A stretch of DNA of 41,331 bases from a virus: positions 1-41,331 of IMG/VR virus record IMGVR_UViG_3300031920_000248; one strand, given 5' to 3'. The notes beneath the pieces were generated by a model. It was not told where the DNA came from, made no database searches, and was given only the letters and a program-made list of their open reading frames with translations. How positions within the stretch are numbered: the stretch's first letter is position 1; the number at the start of each line of letters is the position of its first letter. Positions 1-8,296 of the stretch are shown here, piece by piece. The translations under genes were made by a program, and so were the position numbers.

Positions 1-125
1 CTCAACCGGCAATGGCTCAACCGGCAATGGCTCAACCGGCAATGGCTCAACCAGCAATGGCACCTCCCCCGGTAACGTCGGCCCCAGGGGTAGTACCTGC
101 GGTTCCCGGCAACGTCCCTTTTTAA
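1..125 (+). CDS. C-terminal end of a protein with Gln-Pro-Ala-Met-Ala repeats (partial)
   Basis: Only the last 40 or so codons of a gene are present; its start lies outside the window. Reading in the frame that begins at base 3 gives four copies of the pentapeptide QPAMA followed by a proline- and valine-rich tail (PPPV...VPAVPG) and a TAA stop at 123-125. The composition is that of a disordered linker or tail, as seen at the C-termini of phage single-strand binding or replication proteins, but nothing here identifies the function. It is co-oriented with the recombination genes that follow. Confidence 0.6.
   Translation, partial: QPAMAQPAMAQPAMAQPAMAPPPVTSAPGVVPAVPGNVPF
3..62 (+). repeat. 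15-bp tandem repeat, four copies
   Basis: The unit CAACCGGCAATGGCT is repeated at 3-17, 18-32 and 33-47, with a fourth copy at 48-62 that has two changes. It is in frame with the partial gene and encodes QPAMA each time. The window edge cuts the array, so more copies may lie upstream. Confidence 0.9.
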
Positions 126-233
126 GCGGGCCGCTGTCAGGCGGTAGGGATCGTTGTTTAGGGAGGTTTGAGATCTCTGATCATTATTGTCTGATATGTC
201 CGGTGAAAATTAGAGAGGTTTGCATCGATGCTA

Positions 234-262
234 CCCCCGGAGCCAGGGGTTTGCTCCGGGGG
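234..262 (+). promoter_or_regulatory. GC-rich hairpin in the leader of the recombinase gene
   Basis: Bases 234-243 (CCCCCGGAGC) pair perfectly with 253-262 (GCTCCGGGGG) around a 9-base loop. No T-run follows, so it is not a standard intrinsic terminator. It lies in the 184-base gap between the upstream gene and the RecA-like gene. It could slow transcription, protect a 5' end, or end the upstream transcript with help from a factor. No convincing promoter is visible in this gap. Confidence 0.5.
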
Positions 263-309
263 GGTGATTCCGTTCTTGATAGGCTTGTGGCGCGTTTAAG
301 GGGCGATTG

Positions 310-1518
310 ATGTCTACTCGGAAAAAGGCACGAAAAAAATCTACATCGGGTAAAGCGAAGCGTTCGGTAGCCAAGCGTACTCCTAAGGCTAAGACCAAAG
401 TTAAGCGCAACCCTATGGCGGAATATGCGGCCACCATGCAAAAACAAGGCGTCGCGCGGGTAGCGTATCTCTCGAACGACGACACGATCACTAACATTCG
501 GGGCAGGGTGTCAACTGGGAGTATCGCCTTAGATAAGGCGTTATCGAATGAAATGGAGCCTAAGGGTTGGGCGGGGATACCGCTTGGTAGGGTAACCGAG
601 ATTTATGGACCTCCTTTTGTTGGCAAATCGACGTTGTTGGATAGTATTTTCGCCAGCGTTCAACGTATCGGCGGGATAGCGGTTCTCGCCGATACCGAGG
701 TATCTAGGGATAGATCGTACACGGGTAGGTTGGGTGTGGATTTGGAGGCTTTGAATTATTTGGAGTTTGAGGGGGGCGACGCCTATATCGAAAATGTAAT
801 TCGAGCATTCATACATTCAATCGAATGGTGGAAAACGAATTATCCTGATTTGCCGGTGGTACTAGGCTGGGATGCGTTGGGGTCTACTGCAACTTCCGAT
901 GAATGGTCTAAGGGGGAGGAGTTCGGCGCAAAGGCCACGCAACCTGGTAATGCCGCCCGCGCGATGAATGCTGCTAGTCGGCAGTTGCCCCCAAGGTTAG
1001 CAGGGACAAAAATAGGCTTGGTTATAGTGAATCACGAATACGTTGTTATCCGTACGGGTTTCGCTGCGAGATTCGGCCCTAAGAATGAGACTTACGGGGG
1101 TTCGGGTGTCCGTCATTTGGATAGTTTGCGGATCAAATTGTACTCTTTGGGTCAGAGTTTAAAAACCAGTGAAGGCCAGATTTTTGGGCGCGTGATAGGC
1201 GCTCGATTGACAAAAAACAGATTGGGGGATCCTAATCAGGAAATTGAGGTACCGATCTTAGACGGTTTGGGAGTGTCTAATATTTACACTCTTTTGTCAG
1301 ATCTGAAAAATCGCAAAGTGATCGTTACGGCGGGGGGTTGGTCGTCGGTTAATATCGACGGAGAGGTTTTGAAATTTCAGGGATGGGCTGGGTTGCGCGA
1401 AAAGTGTTTGGCGGATCCGACGTTGTATCCTCGATTGTTAAACGTATGGGAACAAGGGGTCAATAATGCCAATGTATCAGTATCGGTGTCCGAAGTGCAG
1501 TCTATGTGTGGAGCATAA
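310..1518 (+). CDS. RecA/UvsX-like recombinase with a basic N-terminal tail
   Basis: Strand-exchange ATPase that coats single-stranded DNA in phage recombination and recombination-dependent replication. ATG at 310 follows AAGGGGCG. The first 35 residues are almost all Lys, Arg, Ser and Thr, an unusual disordered tail. The core begins with a RecA-like lead-in (RVSTGSIALDKAL, then GIPLGRVTEIYGP). Walker A is GPPFVGKST near residue 100, and a Walker B strand (VVLGWDAL) follows. A region comparable to loop L2 contains GLVIVNHE and a Gly-rich stretch (TYGGSG). About 402 residues, normal for phage RecA apart from the tail. It is followed by SbcCD and RuvC homologues, which supports the role. Whether it is closer to RecA or UvsX needs a tree. 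Confidence 0.9.
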   Translation: MSTRKKARKKSTSGKAKRSVAKRTPKAKTKVKRNPMAEYAATMQKQGVARVAYLSNDDTITNIRGRVSTGSIALDKALSNEMEPKGWAGIPLGRVTEIYGPPFVGKSTLLDSIFASVQRIGGIAVLADTEVSRDRSYTGRLGVDLEALNYLEFEGGDAYIENVIRAFIHSIEWWKTNYPDLPVVLGWDALGSTATSDEWSKGEEFGAKATQPGNAARAMNAASRQLPPRLAGTKIGLVIVNHEYVVIRTGFAARFGPKNETYGGSGVRHLDSLRIKLYSLGQSLKTSEGQIFGRVIGARLTKNRLGDPNQEIEVPILDGLGVSNIYTLLSDLKNRKVIVTAGGWSSVNIDGEVLKFQGWAGLREKCLADPTLYPRLLNVWEQGVNNANVSVSVSEVQSMCGA

Positions 1519-1729
1519 TATCCCTATCGCTGAAAGGGATACTCGCAAAATTGTGTGCGGTTATTGTTGCTCACAATTGGAGCGGGATAAAGTGTACGCG
1601 GTTGCGACGGCAGGCCCCCGGTTTGAGATGCAAGCGGTTTTGGGTAACGGCGATCATGTGAAGGGCCATTTCGGAAAAGAGGCGAGGCTTGATCCTCTGA
1701 AACGTGCGAAAAGATTGGTGGGCAAATGA
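1466..1729 (+). CDS. FmdB-type zinc-ribbon protein
   Basis: Small protein of 87 residues that opens with MPMYQYRCPKC, the hallmark start of the FmdB/CxxC regulatory zinc-ribbon family (usually MPxYxYxCxxC). A second Cys pair (CGYCC) around residue 33 completes a four-Cys zinc site. The rest is basic (HFGKEARLDPLKRAKR). The start overlaps the end of the recombinase gene by 53 bases, and AAGGGG at 1455-1459 serves as the ribosome-binding site inside that gene. Its last bases overlap the SbcD start (ATGA-type junction). The role is unknown; regulation of, or contact with, the recombination proteins is inferred from position only. Confidence 0.75.
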   Translation: MPMYQYRCPKCSLCVEHNIPIAERDTRKIVCGYCCSQLERDKVYAVATAGPRFEMQAVLGNGDHVKGHFGKEARLDPLKRAKRLVGK

Positions 1730-2724
1730 TTATTTTCAGTGATGTTCATCTAAAAGACGCTACTGAGGATGTGGTATTTCGCGAAGTCTTACCGGGGTTG
1801 CGAGAGGCTTGCTCTAACTCGGTACCGGGTAATAGCGGTATGCGCGAGGCCGTTTGTCTCGGTGATTTTTTCCATATCCGGTACAAGATTGATGCCCGAA
1901 TACAGAATCTAGTCGCTGATGAATTTCGGAAGTGGGCCTCTTTGGGGATTTGGCTTCGTATATTGCCGGGTAATCACGATCAATATGATGTGGACGGGCG
2001 CAATGTTTTGGAGTTGTTTAGCGAGATTGACGGCGTTGATGTTTACTCCGAGTCTGTTATCGATCCCGACGGCGTTTGGGTTCCGTTTCGCAAAGATCCT
2101 AATTCTATTTTAGGAGCGGTAGCCGCGTTGCCTAATACGGTGAACGCCAAGGGTAAACGCGTGTTGTGGTTACACCATGGGGTTCGGGGAGCTTGGACCA
2201 ATGAGCATGTCCAAAACCAAGATGGTGTAGATCCTAAAAAATTGGAGGAGTTTGATCACATTTTTTGCGGCCATTATCATGGGAGGCAAACGGTTGGCCG
2301 GGTTCAATTTGTCGGATCTACTTATCAAACAAGAGCCGATGAATCAGGCCAAGAGAAGGGGTATTTTGTTTTTGACGGTGCTAAGGCGCATCCGATTACT
2401 ACAAATTGGGGTCCAAAATATCACCGTATCGAGCTGGATGGCTCGGAGCCCGTAGATTTTTCGGGGATTGGTGTAAATGATGATGTGCGGGTGACGACTA
2501 AAGGGGCGGATGCTACGGCGTTGGCCACTAAAGCGGGCGGGTTGTTACACTCGATGGGTGTTCGAAAACATATCGTGACTCCTGAAGTCGTTTTGTCCGA
2601 GGCTCGATTAGAAGTGGACGACAATTCGGTGTTACGCGATTACGCGGCGGCGTACGTTGCTAAATTCGGCGGCGAGTTGAATCATGGTATGCTGCTAGAT
2701 CTATTCGGTAGGTTGGCGGGATGA
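1726..2724 (+). CDS. SbcD/Mre11-like metallophosphoesterase (T4 gp47 type)
   Basis: Nuclease subunit of a phage SbcCD (Mre11-Rad50) complex that trims DNA ends and hairpins. All calcineurin-like phosphoesterase metal motifs are visible: SDVHL at residue 5, GDFFH near 47, GNHDQ near 82, HHGV near 150 and GHYH near 182. A C-terminal stretch of about 100 residues (from roughly 230) would be the capping and SbcC-binding part. 332 residues, typical for phage gp47-like proteins. The ATG overlaps the preceding stop, and the gene overlaps the SbcC start by four bases, so the two subunits are probably translationally coupled. Confidence 0.92.
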   Translation: MIIFSDVHLKDATEDVVFREVLPGLREACSNSVPGNSGMREAVCLGDFFHIRYKIDARIQNLVADEFRKWASLGIWLRILPGNHDQYDVDGRNVLELFSEIDGVDVYSESVIDPDGVWVPFRKDPNSILGAVAALPNTVNAKGKRVLWLHHGVRGAWTNEHVQNQDGVDPKKLEEFDHIFCGHYHGRQTVGRVQFVGSTYQTRADESGQEKGYFVFDGAKAHPITTNWGPKYHRIELDGSEPVDFSGIGVNDDVRVTTKGADATALATKAGGLLHSMGVRKHIVTPEVVLSEARLEVDDNSVLRDYAAAYVAKFGGELNHGMLLDLFGRLAG

Positions 2725-4664
2725 TTATTCAATCAATGGAATATTCCGGGTACGGGTCATTTTATGGGCCGCACAAATTTGTGTGGCGCGACCGTGGCCT
2801 AGTAATGCTGGTTGGCGAAAATAATGATGAGCCTCGCATGAATTCGAACGGTTCTGGCAAATCAACTTTGCCGGATTGCCTGGATTGGATTTTGTTTGGT
2901 GAAATTCCCCGAAAAGATCATGTTGATAGCATTATCAATGATGAGTCGCCTGAGGTTTTCGGGGCCGTCTATTTGTTTGATGATGAATTGGGATTACCTT
3001 TGGTCGTGCGCCGATCGAAAACTAGGGGTAAAGCGGGATCCCTCGAATTTGCCTTAGGCGATGTGCTCACTAAGACGCACGACACGGTAGAAACCCAACG
3101 GTTGCTGAATATTGCCTTGGGTTTGGATCGCTCGATATTCCATTCGGCGGTTTTGTTTGCTCAAACGGATGTGAAACGGTTTGCGGATTCTACAGGTGGT
3201 GAATGCCTGAAAATGCTTACCAAGATTTTGCCGGAATTGGCGGATGTGGATGTGGTTGCGGATAATCTCGCACCGAAATTATCGAAAGCCCGCGCTGAAT
3301 TGGGTACGCAAGAGTCGCTGTTGGAGCAAGCGCGTAGCGATTACCGTCTGTTAGTGGAGGCCCGCGATAATGCCGATTCACACGTTAGAAATTGGAACGA
3401 TGCCCAGTCTCGTAGGATTCAAGAGGCCCAAGCGTCGGTTGAGCGTGCGCGAATCGATGTAGCATCGGTATTTGTTTTCGATACAACTGTCACCGAACAG
3501 ACACTAGCGGGAGCCCAACAACAGCGTGCCGATTATGTGAGCCAACTAGATACGCTTCTTGCCGGGTATTCGGTGGATTTAGCCAAGGCTTTAGCGGCTG
3601 GGACAAATGCGAGATCCGAACAGGACGTGCTTAAGTATAAGGTGGATTCTATTGTGGCCGAAAAATTGGCCAAGTCGGGCTTGGAGGGTACGTGTTCAAC
3701 CTGTGGCCAGATCATTGGCGCTTCTCATGTTGCTCAAGAGGTTTCTCGCTTAGAAGCTTCCGAGGTTGGGGTGCGTAGTGAGTATGAGGCTATGGGAGGG
3801 GAGTTAGATCGATTACGAAAGGCCTACGCTGATTTGGAGGTCGAACGAAACCAATGTAGTTCTGAGAAATCTAATATGATTGGTCGCATTGATGGTGAGA
3901 TTGAGTGGTTAATTCAAGAGATTGATCGCCTGAATTCGGAGAGATCCCGTGCCGAGGGATTAACTACGGTTCTGCAACAAACAGAATTGTTTGCCAGTCA
4001 AATAGTCTGTGAGGTCAATCCGTTTTTGGGCGAGAAAGAGGAGGCTGACTGTAAGTTGGCGGCTACCCAAAGGCATATTGAGGCGGCTGGCGTGGCTATT
4101 GGAGTCCTAAAAGGGGATTTGCTCTATTTGGATTTTTGGTCGGTAGGGTTGGGTCCTAAGGGATTAAAAAGCTACATATTGGATACTCGATTGCAGGAGA
4201 TGACCGACGCAGCAAATAAGTGGGTCCAGTTAATCACAGGAGGTACTATTTGGATCCGGTTTGAATCTCAAAAAATGGGTCGGTCGAAAAAGAAATTAGC
4301 CAACGAACTTTCGACTCGCGTTTTCCGGTACAATCCGTCGGGTACTGTTACGGAGCGAAATTATAAGTCGTGGTCTGGCGGGGAAAAGAAAAGAGTATCT
4401 TGGGCGATTGATTTTGGACTGTCCCGATTAGTCGCGTCAAGGGCGTCGAAGCGTTACGATCTGCTAGTGCTGGATGAAATATTTTCGTATGTGGATGCGT
4501 CGGGCGGTGAAGCTGTTGTGGAGATGTTATCGAAACTGAACGCTGAAAAGAATTCGATTTTTGTGATCGAGCAGAGTTCTGATTTTAAGTCTCATTTTGA
4601 GGATACCGTGACTGTAGAGCTTACTAATCGGCGTAGCGTCGTGAATGAAATTGGGGGAGGTTGA
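2721..4664 (+). CDS. SbcC/Rad50-like SMC ATPase (T4 gp46 type)
   Basis: ATPase partner of the nuclease encoded just upstream. Walker A is NGSGKST near residue 43. A coiled coil (about 170-310 and 340-450) flanks a zinc-hook CSTC near residue 325. The ABC signature WSGGEKKR is near 551 and Walker B LLVLDEIF near 581, followed by a D-loop (YVDASGG). At 647 residues it matches the compact phage gp46 form rather than the 1000-residue cellular Rad50. It starts with ATG inside the SbcD stop region. The complex is expected to process replication or recombination intermediates in the host cytoplasm. Confidence 0.93.
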   Translation: MIIQSMEYSGYGSFYGPHKFVWRDRGLVMLVGENNDEPRMNSNGSGKSTLPDCLDWILFGEIPRKDHVDSIINDESPEVFGAVYLFDDELGLPLVVRRSKTRGKAGSLEFALGDVLTKTHDTVETQRLLNIALGLDRSIFHSAVLFAQTDVKRFADSTGGECLKMLTKILPELADVDVVADNLAPKLSKARAELGTQESLLEQARSDYRLLVEARDNADSHVRNWNDAQSRRIQEAQASVERARIDVASVFVFDTTVTEQTLAGAQQQRADYVSQLDTLLAGYSVDLAKALAAGTNARSEQDVLKYKVDSIVAEKLAKSGLEGTCSTCGQIIGASHVAQEVSRLEASEVGVRSEYEAMGGELDRLRKAYADLEVERNQCSSEKSNMIGRIDGEIEWLIQEIDRLNSERSRAEGLTTVLQQTELFASQIVCEVNPFLGEKEEADCKLAATQRHIEAAGVAIGVLKGDLLYLDFWSVGLGPKGLKSYILDTRLQEMTDAANKWVQLITGGTIWIRFESQKMGRSKKKLANELSTRVFRYNPSGTVTERNYKSWSGGEKKRVSWAIDFGLSRLVASRASKRYDLLVLDEIFSYVDASGGEAVVEMLSKLNAEKNSIFVIEQSSDFKSHFEDTVTVELTNRRSVVNEIGGG

Positions 4665-4665
4665 T

Positions 4666-5235
4666 GTGTCGTTGTTGATTTCTCTCGGTATTGATCCAGG
4701 AATGGCGAGCATGGGGCTCGCAGTTGTGTGTCGTAGTGCCGAAGGGGTTGATAAGGTTTTAGACGGGAAGGTAATCGAAACGAAAAAAGCAACAAAAAAA
4801 GAATTGCGCAATCTGAGGATGTGTGTGGATGATCAACGGCGCATGCGGTTGTTGTCCGATGCCTCTGAGGAGCTAATCAAGAAATATAATCCGCATGTTA
4901 TTGGGATTGAGGCCTATGCTCCTACGATTGGGCGCATGGGGGGTAATGCTTGGAAGGTCGGCAATGTTATGCAAGCGATGGTTTGCCTGAGCTGGAATTA
5001 TGGGTATGAGCCCCTGATTTTTTTGGCGAGTGATCTCAAGCGAACATTTCTTGGAAAATCTAGTGGGAGCAAATTGGAGGTTGAGGAGGTATTGCGCGAG
5101 AAAGTTTTGGGGGTAGGAGACATACTTGCGAGATTTCCGAAAACTAAACAAGAGCATGTTACTGATGCGATAGGTCACGCCGTGTTGGCGTTGACAGAAT
5201 TGGAAAAAATGCGCCGTATGGCGGGGTTTTTTTGA
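4666..5235 (+). CDS. RuvC-like Holliday junction resolvase
   Basis: RNase H-fold endonuclease that cuts four-way DNA junctions. The N-terminus SLLISLGIDPGMASMGLAVV holds the first catalytic Asp (GIDPG). GIEAYAP near residue 83 supplies the Glu, and DAIGHAVLAL near residue 170 supplies the last acidic residue, as in RuvC. An ATG at 4645 is possible, but GTG at 4666 has an excellent ribosome-binding site (GGGGGAGG, 4653-4660) five bases upstream and starts right at the fold. I therefore chose GTG, giving 189 residues. It completes a RecA-SbcCD-RuvC cassette. Confidence 0.85.
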   Translation: MSLLISLGIDPGMASMGLAVVCRSAEGVDKVLDGKVIETKKATKKELRNLRMCVDDQRRMRLLSDASEELIKKYNPHVIGIEAYAPTIGRMGGNAWKVGNVMQAMVCLSWNYGYEPLIFLASDLKRTFLGKSSGSKLEVEEVLREKVLGVGDILARFPKTKQEHVTDAIGHAVLALTELEKMRRMAGFF

Positions 5236-5248
5236 GGAGAGCGGGAAA

Positions 5249-5854
5249 ATGGCTAAGAAGAAAAAGAAAACAGTTGAGGTTTCCGGGGAGACCAAACCCA
5301 TAACAATGGAGGGTGATCCGGTTGATGACGTTAGCGGGTCTACAAAGAAAAAGGTTCGGAAAAAAAGAGGACCGAATAAGAAGCGAGAACCTGTAGTAGC
5401 GGGGGGTGGCGAGAATAGCGAACCCACTAAAATTCCCCCTAAGTCGGATCCTAAAGATCCTAATATCGATAAGGAGGGGTTCCAAGCTTGTTTCGGCTGT
5501 GGGAGGTGGTGCCCTATCGAGAGCATCTTATGTCATAAGTGCGGTTCAACAATTCTTACGGGGGAGCCCGGCGAGAAGATGCCTACGGTTGTGGATCCCG
5601 AAGTCGTAAATCCCGAAGTCGTGAATCCCGAAGTGTCTGTAGAATTGTTGATCCCCCACATTGTGTGGGAGGCGCTAGACAAGGAGGCGCGTGAGTTTCG
5701 GGTATCTGTGCAAGACCTGATGCTACAGGCCCTAGAGCGAGGGTTTGGCGAGCTGGGGGAAGATTCCATAGATCCTGTGAAGCCCCCTATTGAGTATGAC
5801 GACACCGAAGATCCCGAATATCAGGATGCCTTTGAGTCTGTTTCCGGTAGGTGA
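5249..5854 (+). CDS. Lysine-tailed protein with a zinc ribbon and a helical C-terminus
   Basis: Not recognised as a named family. The first 60 residues are polybasic and disordered (MAKKKKK..., KKKVRKKRGPNKKRE). A four-Cys zinc ribbon follows (CFGCGRWCP...CHKCG, about residues 81-99). A repeated VNPEV linker leads to an alpha-helical segment (LIPHIVWEALDKEAREF...LMLQALERGF) that resembles a ribbon-helix-helix or scaffold helix pair. The tail is acidic. The start has GAGGAGAGCG upstream. The basic tail is shared in style with the recombinase and the next gene, so DNA binding is likely, but its role is unknown. Confidence 0.75.
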   Translation: MAKKKKKTVEVSGETKPITMEGDPVDDVSGSTKKKVRKKRGPNKKREPVVAGGGENSEPTKIPPKSDPKDPNIDKEGFQACFGCGRWCPIESILCHKCGSTILTGEPGEKMPTVVDPEVVNPEVVNPEVSVELLIPHIVWEALDKEAREFRVSVQDLMLQALERGFGELGEDSIDPVKPPIEYDDTEDPEYQDAFESVSGR

Positions 5855-5879
5855 GTTTGGTTGATTGGAAGGGGCCGGT

Positions 5880-6665
5880 ATGGTGTCGAAAAAGAAAAAA
5901 ACAGTTAAGAAAAAACCAGTAAAAAAACCAGTAAAAAAACCGGCCAAGAAAAAACCAGTCAAGAAAAAACCGGCTAAAAAAAAGGTGGCCCGGCCTAAAA
6001 ATAACGCGTCCGATTTGGCAGCGCATGCGTTAGTGCCTACAAACGCCATATCTGGATCGGATGAATCGGATGAGTTGGAGAATGAGGATTTACGCCGTTG
6101 CGCGGCTCAAGACTACATTTTTTCAAGGAAACATATTAGCGTATTGAAGTTAGCGGGTACCCCATTTTACAAGGGTCGGGTTAAGCCGTTTACCATGGAG
6201 CGTTGGGCTGGAACGGATCGTTGGACGGAACGGCGTAGCAAATGGGCTGAGGAGATCCGGCTAAGGACTGAGCAGGCTCTAGGTACCCAATTGACTCAAG
6301 AGCGTATCAGTGAGCGTCTGCATTTGCTAAAACTGAAAGATGCGATTGATCGTGCGTTATTTAGGAAAGCAAAGTCGGATGTTCTGTCGTTTAAGGGTAA
6401 GCCCAAAAGTGTTGAGGGCCTGATTGATCGGAGGATTAAGATCTCTCAGTGGTTAGACACCCTAACGGTAGCGGTAGGCGAGCAGATCCCTATGGCGGTG
6501 TCGGCTAGTGTGTCTGAGGTTGGTGAGACTATGCTTAACGAAGCCTTAAAGCCGGATCTGACCGAGGAGGAGATGATCGAAGCCGCGGATGCGGTAGTGC
6601 GATTGAGGATGGCGGCGCAAGATACAACTGAAGGCGGTTTCGGTGGTGGTTCCGATGGCGAATAG
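5880..6665 (+). CDS. Lysine/proline-repeat protein with HTH-like core; possible small terminase
   Basis: 261 residues. ATG at 5880 follows GGAAGGGG; a TTG at 5865 is upstream of that site and unlikely. Residues 4-40 are a histone-H1-like run of KKPVKK and KKPAKK repeats. The core contains FTMERWAGTDRWTERRSKW, which resembles the recognition helix and the W...R signature of terminase small subunits that bind packaging sites. Long helices follow, then an acidic, glycine-rich C-terminus. A small terminase role is a guess: the large subunit lies 24 kb away, and small terminases usually sit beside it. Other DNA-binding roles are equally possible. Confidence 0.65.
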   Translation: MVSKKKKTVKKKPVKKPVKKPAKKKPVKKKPAKKKVARPKNNASDLAAHALVPTNAISGSDESDELENEDLRRCAAQDYIFSRKHISVLKLAGTPFYKGRVKPFTMERWAGTDRWTERRSKWAEEIRLRTEQALGTQLTQERISERLHLLKLKDAIDRALFRKAKSDVLSFKGKPKSVEGLIDRRIKISQWLDTLTVAVGEQIPMAVSASVSEVGETMLNEALKPDLTEEEMIEAADAVVRLRMAAQDTTEGGFGGGSDGE

Positions 6666-7299
6666 ACGTTGGACACAAGCGGAAATAAAAGTTTTGTTGA
6701 ATGGTATTGGTGTGTCGGGTGTTAAGTGGTTTACGAATCGATGTGGGGGTAGATCGCGGAGTGCTGTTGAGAGCAAGGCGCGTAGGTTGTACGGTTCCGG
6801 GGGCTTAACCCGCGGGGCGCATACCTTGCAGAGCATCATTAGGCACACTCATTATTCCCATTCGCAGATCAAGAGGGCACAGTCGGCGTTGAACCAAAAA
6901 TGGAAACGGTTAGGTCCGCGCGGGGCCCACATAATTACGGAAACACAAATGTTAGATATCGTGTCGTGGCTTAGGCATGATTATTGGTCAAAGGCGCGTC
7001 GGTTGTACGGGTGTATTTGGTGTGGCACCTCAACACGATTTCATGCCGGTAAGGGCCTGTGTACTCGCTGTTTCCGTAGGCATTGGTACTTGTGTGACTG
7101 TTTCGGGCTACCTAAGAGTAATTTGCGTCAAATTGTGGTTTGTAGATCGTTGGATGGTTTTGGCGATAGCGTATTTTTGGCAAATGCCGAAAGTCAGTTG
7201 AGGTCAGGGGAACCCCTTAACGAGATCCAGTTAGGGCAATTGAGGGGGGAGTTGGTTAAGGCGGAAGGGGCGAATCATGCAATTGCACAAGGCGATTGA
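6655..7299 (+). CDS. Myb/HTH-like and zinc-ribbon DNA-binding protein
   Basis: 214 residues from ATG 6655, overlapping the previous gene by 11 bases. The N-terminus (RRWTQAEIKVLL...RSRSAVESKARRLYG) looks like a Myb/SANT-type helix-turn-helix with the Trp and the third helix. A second, less clear helical repeat follows. A zinc ribbon (CIWCGTSTRF...CTRC, then CDCF) occupies about 117-150. The arrangement suggests a sequence-specific DNA-binding regulator or replication accessory protein. No named homologue is recognised. Confidence 0.7.
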   Translation: MANRRWTQAEIKVLLNGIGVSGVKWFTNRCGGRSRSAVESKARRLYGSGGLTRGAHTLQSIIRHTHYSHSQIKRAQSALNQKWKRLGPRGAHIITETQMLDIVSWLRHDYWSKARRLYGCIWCGTSTRFHAGKGLCTRCFRRHWYLCDCFGLPKSNLRQIVVCRSLDGFGDSVFLANAESQLRSGEPLNEIQLGQLRGELVKAEGANHAIAQGD

Positions 7300-8296
7300 T
7301 CGAGTTTTAAAGTTGGCGGCAAAGGGGAAGGGTTCCCCGACGTTGTATCAGAGTGTTAGAATGGTACCTGTGGGGTTGGGCGGCGTTTCTAGGGTTTACG
7401 CTACCGACGGTTTGGTTAGCGTTGAAATACCAGTAGATCTGGACGTGCCCGATGTGCTGTTGCCCGCCGACGTTATGCGAAAAATTTGCAAACACGAGAT
7501 CTACAGCGTGACTAACACCGATGGTGAGGTATCAATACGGCTGAAATCGGGAGGCTATTACACGGTTACGGCTTTGGATCCTCGAGGCTATCCGTTCCCA
7601 ACAGAGGTGCCCACGGGGTTTGTGGACCTGGATTACTGGCCTCACATTTTACCAGCGTTGCATTCCGCGGGAGGCCCTAAGGCCAAGGCGGGGTTGCGCG
7701 GGGTTAGATTTGGGCCCGATTGGGTAGGTGCTACCGATTCGGTTCGAGTGTCGGTAGTATCAGTGCCCGGTTGGTCGGATCCTGTGCTGGTTCCGTCGGG
7801 CGTGTTCAAGGCGATCCCTAAAGGGGTTGCGTCTTTGTCAATTACGAGTAGCCACGGTTTCCTGAAAATATGGGAGGAGATCCGGTCTGGGGCCCTAATA
7901 CCTATGGGCGGGTATCCTGATTTAGCTGGCTATGTGGGGGACGGGTATGTCGGTGAGGCATTGGTACTACCTACCCGGATGTTACGGGAGTGTGTGCAAC
8001 GGGCTACCCAAATAAGCCCCACCAAAACGGTCGTTCTGGAAATGAGGTATCCCGAGATAGAGCTAAAGGCCTGGTCGGTGACTGAAGAGGGCCAGGGTTA
8101 TTCCGCCAGAATAGCGGGTAGGGGGGTGAGTAGTGATGTGGAGCCGGTGGTGATGGTTGTTAATGGCAAATTGCTGGTGGAGACGCTAAAGGGGATCACT
8201 ACCCCAAAAGTGCGCTTGTGCTATGACGCGTCACACAGCCCGATTAGGATTGAAGCGGGCGCAATGGTTGAGGTTTTACAGCCTTGGAGGGTGTGA
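7277..8296 (+). CDS. DnaN-like DNA polymerase sliding clamp
   Basis: 339 residues, close to the 360-370 of bacterial beta clamps. The strongest evidence is the C-terminus: VVNGKLLVETLKG, then KVRLCYD, then SPIRIEAG and a final QPWRV. This follows the beta-clamp ending (NGKYL...AL, V.L....SP..I, MP.R). The N-terminal half shows the alternating beta-strand pattern of the family, with YATDGLVSVEIPV as the first domain strand pair. It would tether a polymerase to DNA; no polymerase lies in this window. ATG 7277 follows GGAAGGGGCG and overlaps the upstream gene by 23 bases. Confidence 0.8.
   Translation: MQLHKAIDRVLKLAAKGKGSPTLYQSVRMVPVGLGGVSRVYATDGLVSVEIPVDLDVPDVLLPADVMRKICKHEIYSVTNTDGEVSIRLKSGGYYTVTALDPRGYPFPTEVPTGFVDLDYWPHILPALHSAGGPKAKAGLRGVRFGPDWVGATDSVRVSVVSVPGWSDPVLVPSGVFKAIPKGVASLSITSSHGFLKIWEEIRSGALIPMGGYPDLAGYVGDGYVGEALVLPTRMLRECVQRATQISPTKTVVLEMRYPEIELKAWSVTEEGQGYSARIAGRGVSSDVEPVVMVVNGKLLVETLKGITTPKVRLCYDASHSPIRIEAGAMVEVLQPWRV

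Noticed and set aside
3-62. Short tandem repeats as a CRISPR or iteron array
   Set aside because: Units are contiguous without spacers, in frame and protein-coding (QPAMA). Iteron function cannot be excluded but nothing supports it.
207-300. 23-codon frame starting at the ATG near 228 in the recombinase leader
   Set aside because: It coincides with the GC-rich hairpin and encodes a low-complexity peptide. A weak AGAGG is upstream, but support is too thin to call a gene.
1919-2455. Short + strand frames inside the SbcD-like gene
   Set aside because: They are alternate-frame shadows with no ribosome-binding sites, inside a gene with all catalytic motifs in the main frame.
4873-5526. 217-codon open frame on the - strand
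   Set aside because: It lies opposite the RuvC-like gene and the lysine-rich gene; its Phe- and Ser-rich product reflects antisense reading of Lys codons, and no ribosome-binding site or neighbouring - strand gene supports it.
5732-6049. Phe- and Gly-rich - strand frame resembling a repeat protein
   Set aside because: It is the shadow of the KKPVKK/KKPAKK coding repeat on the + strand.
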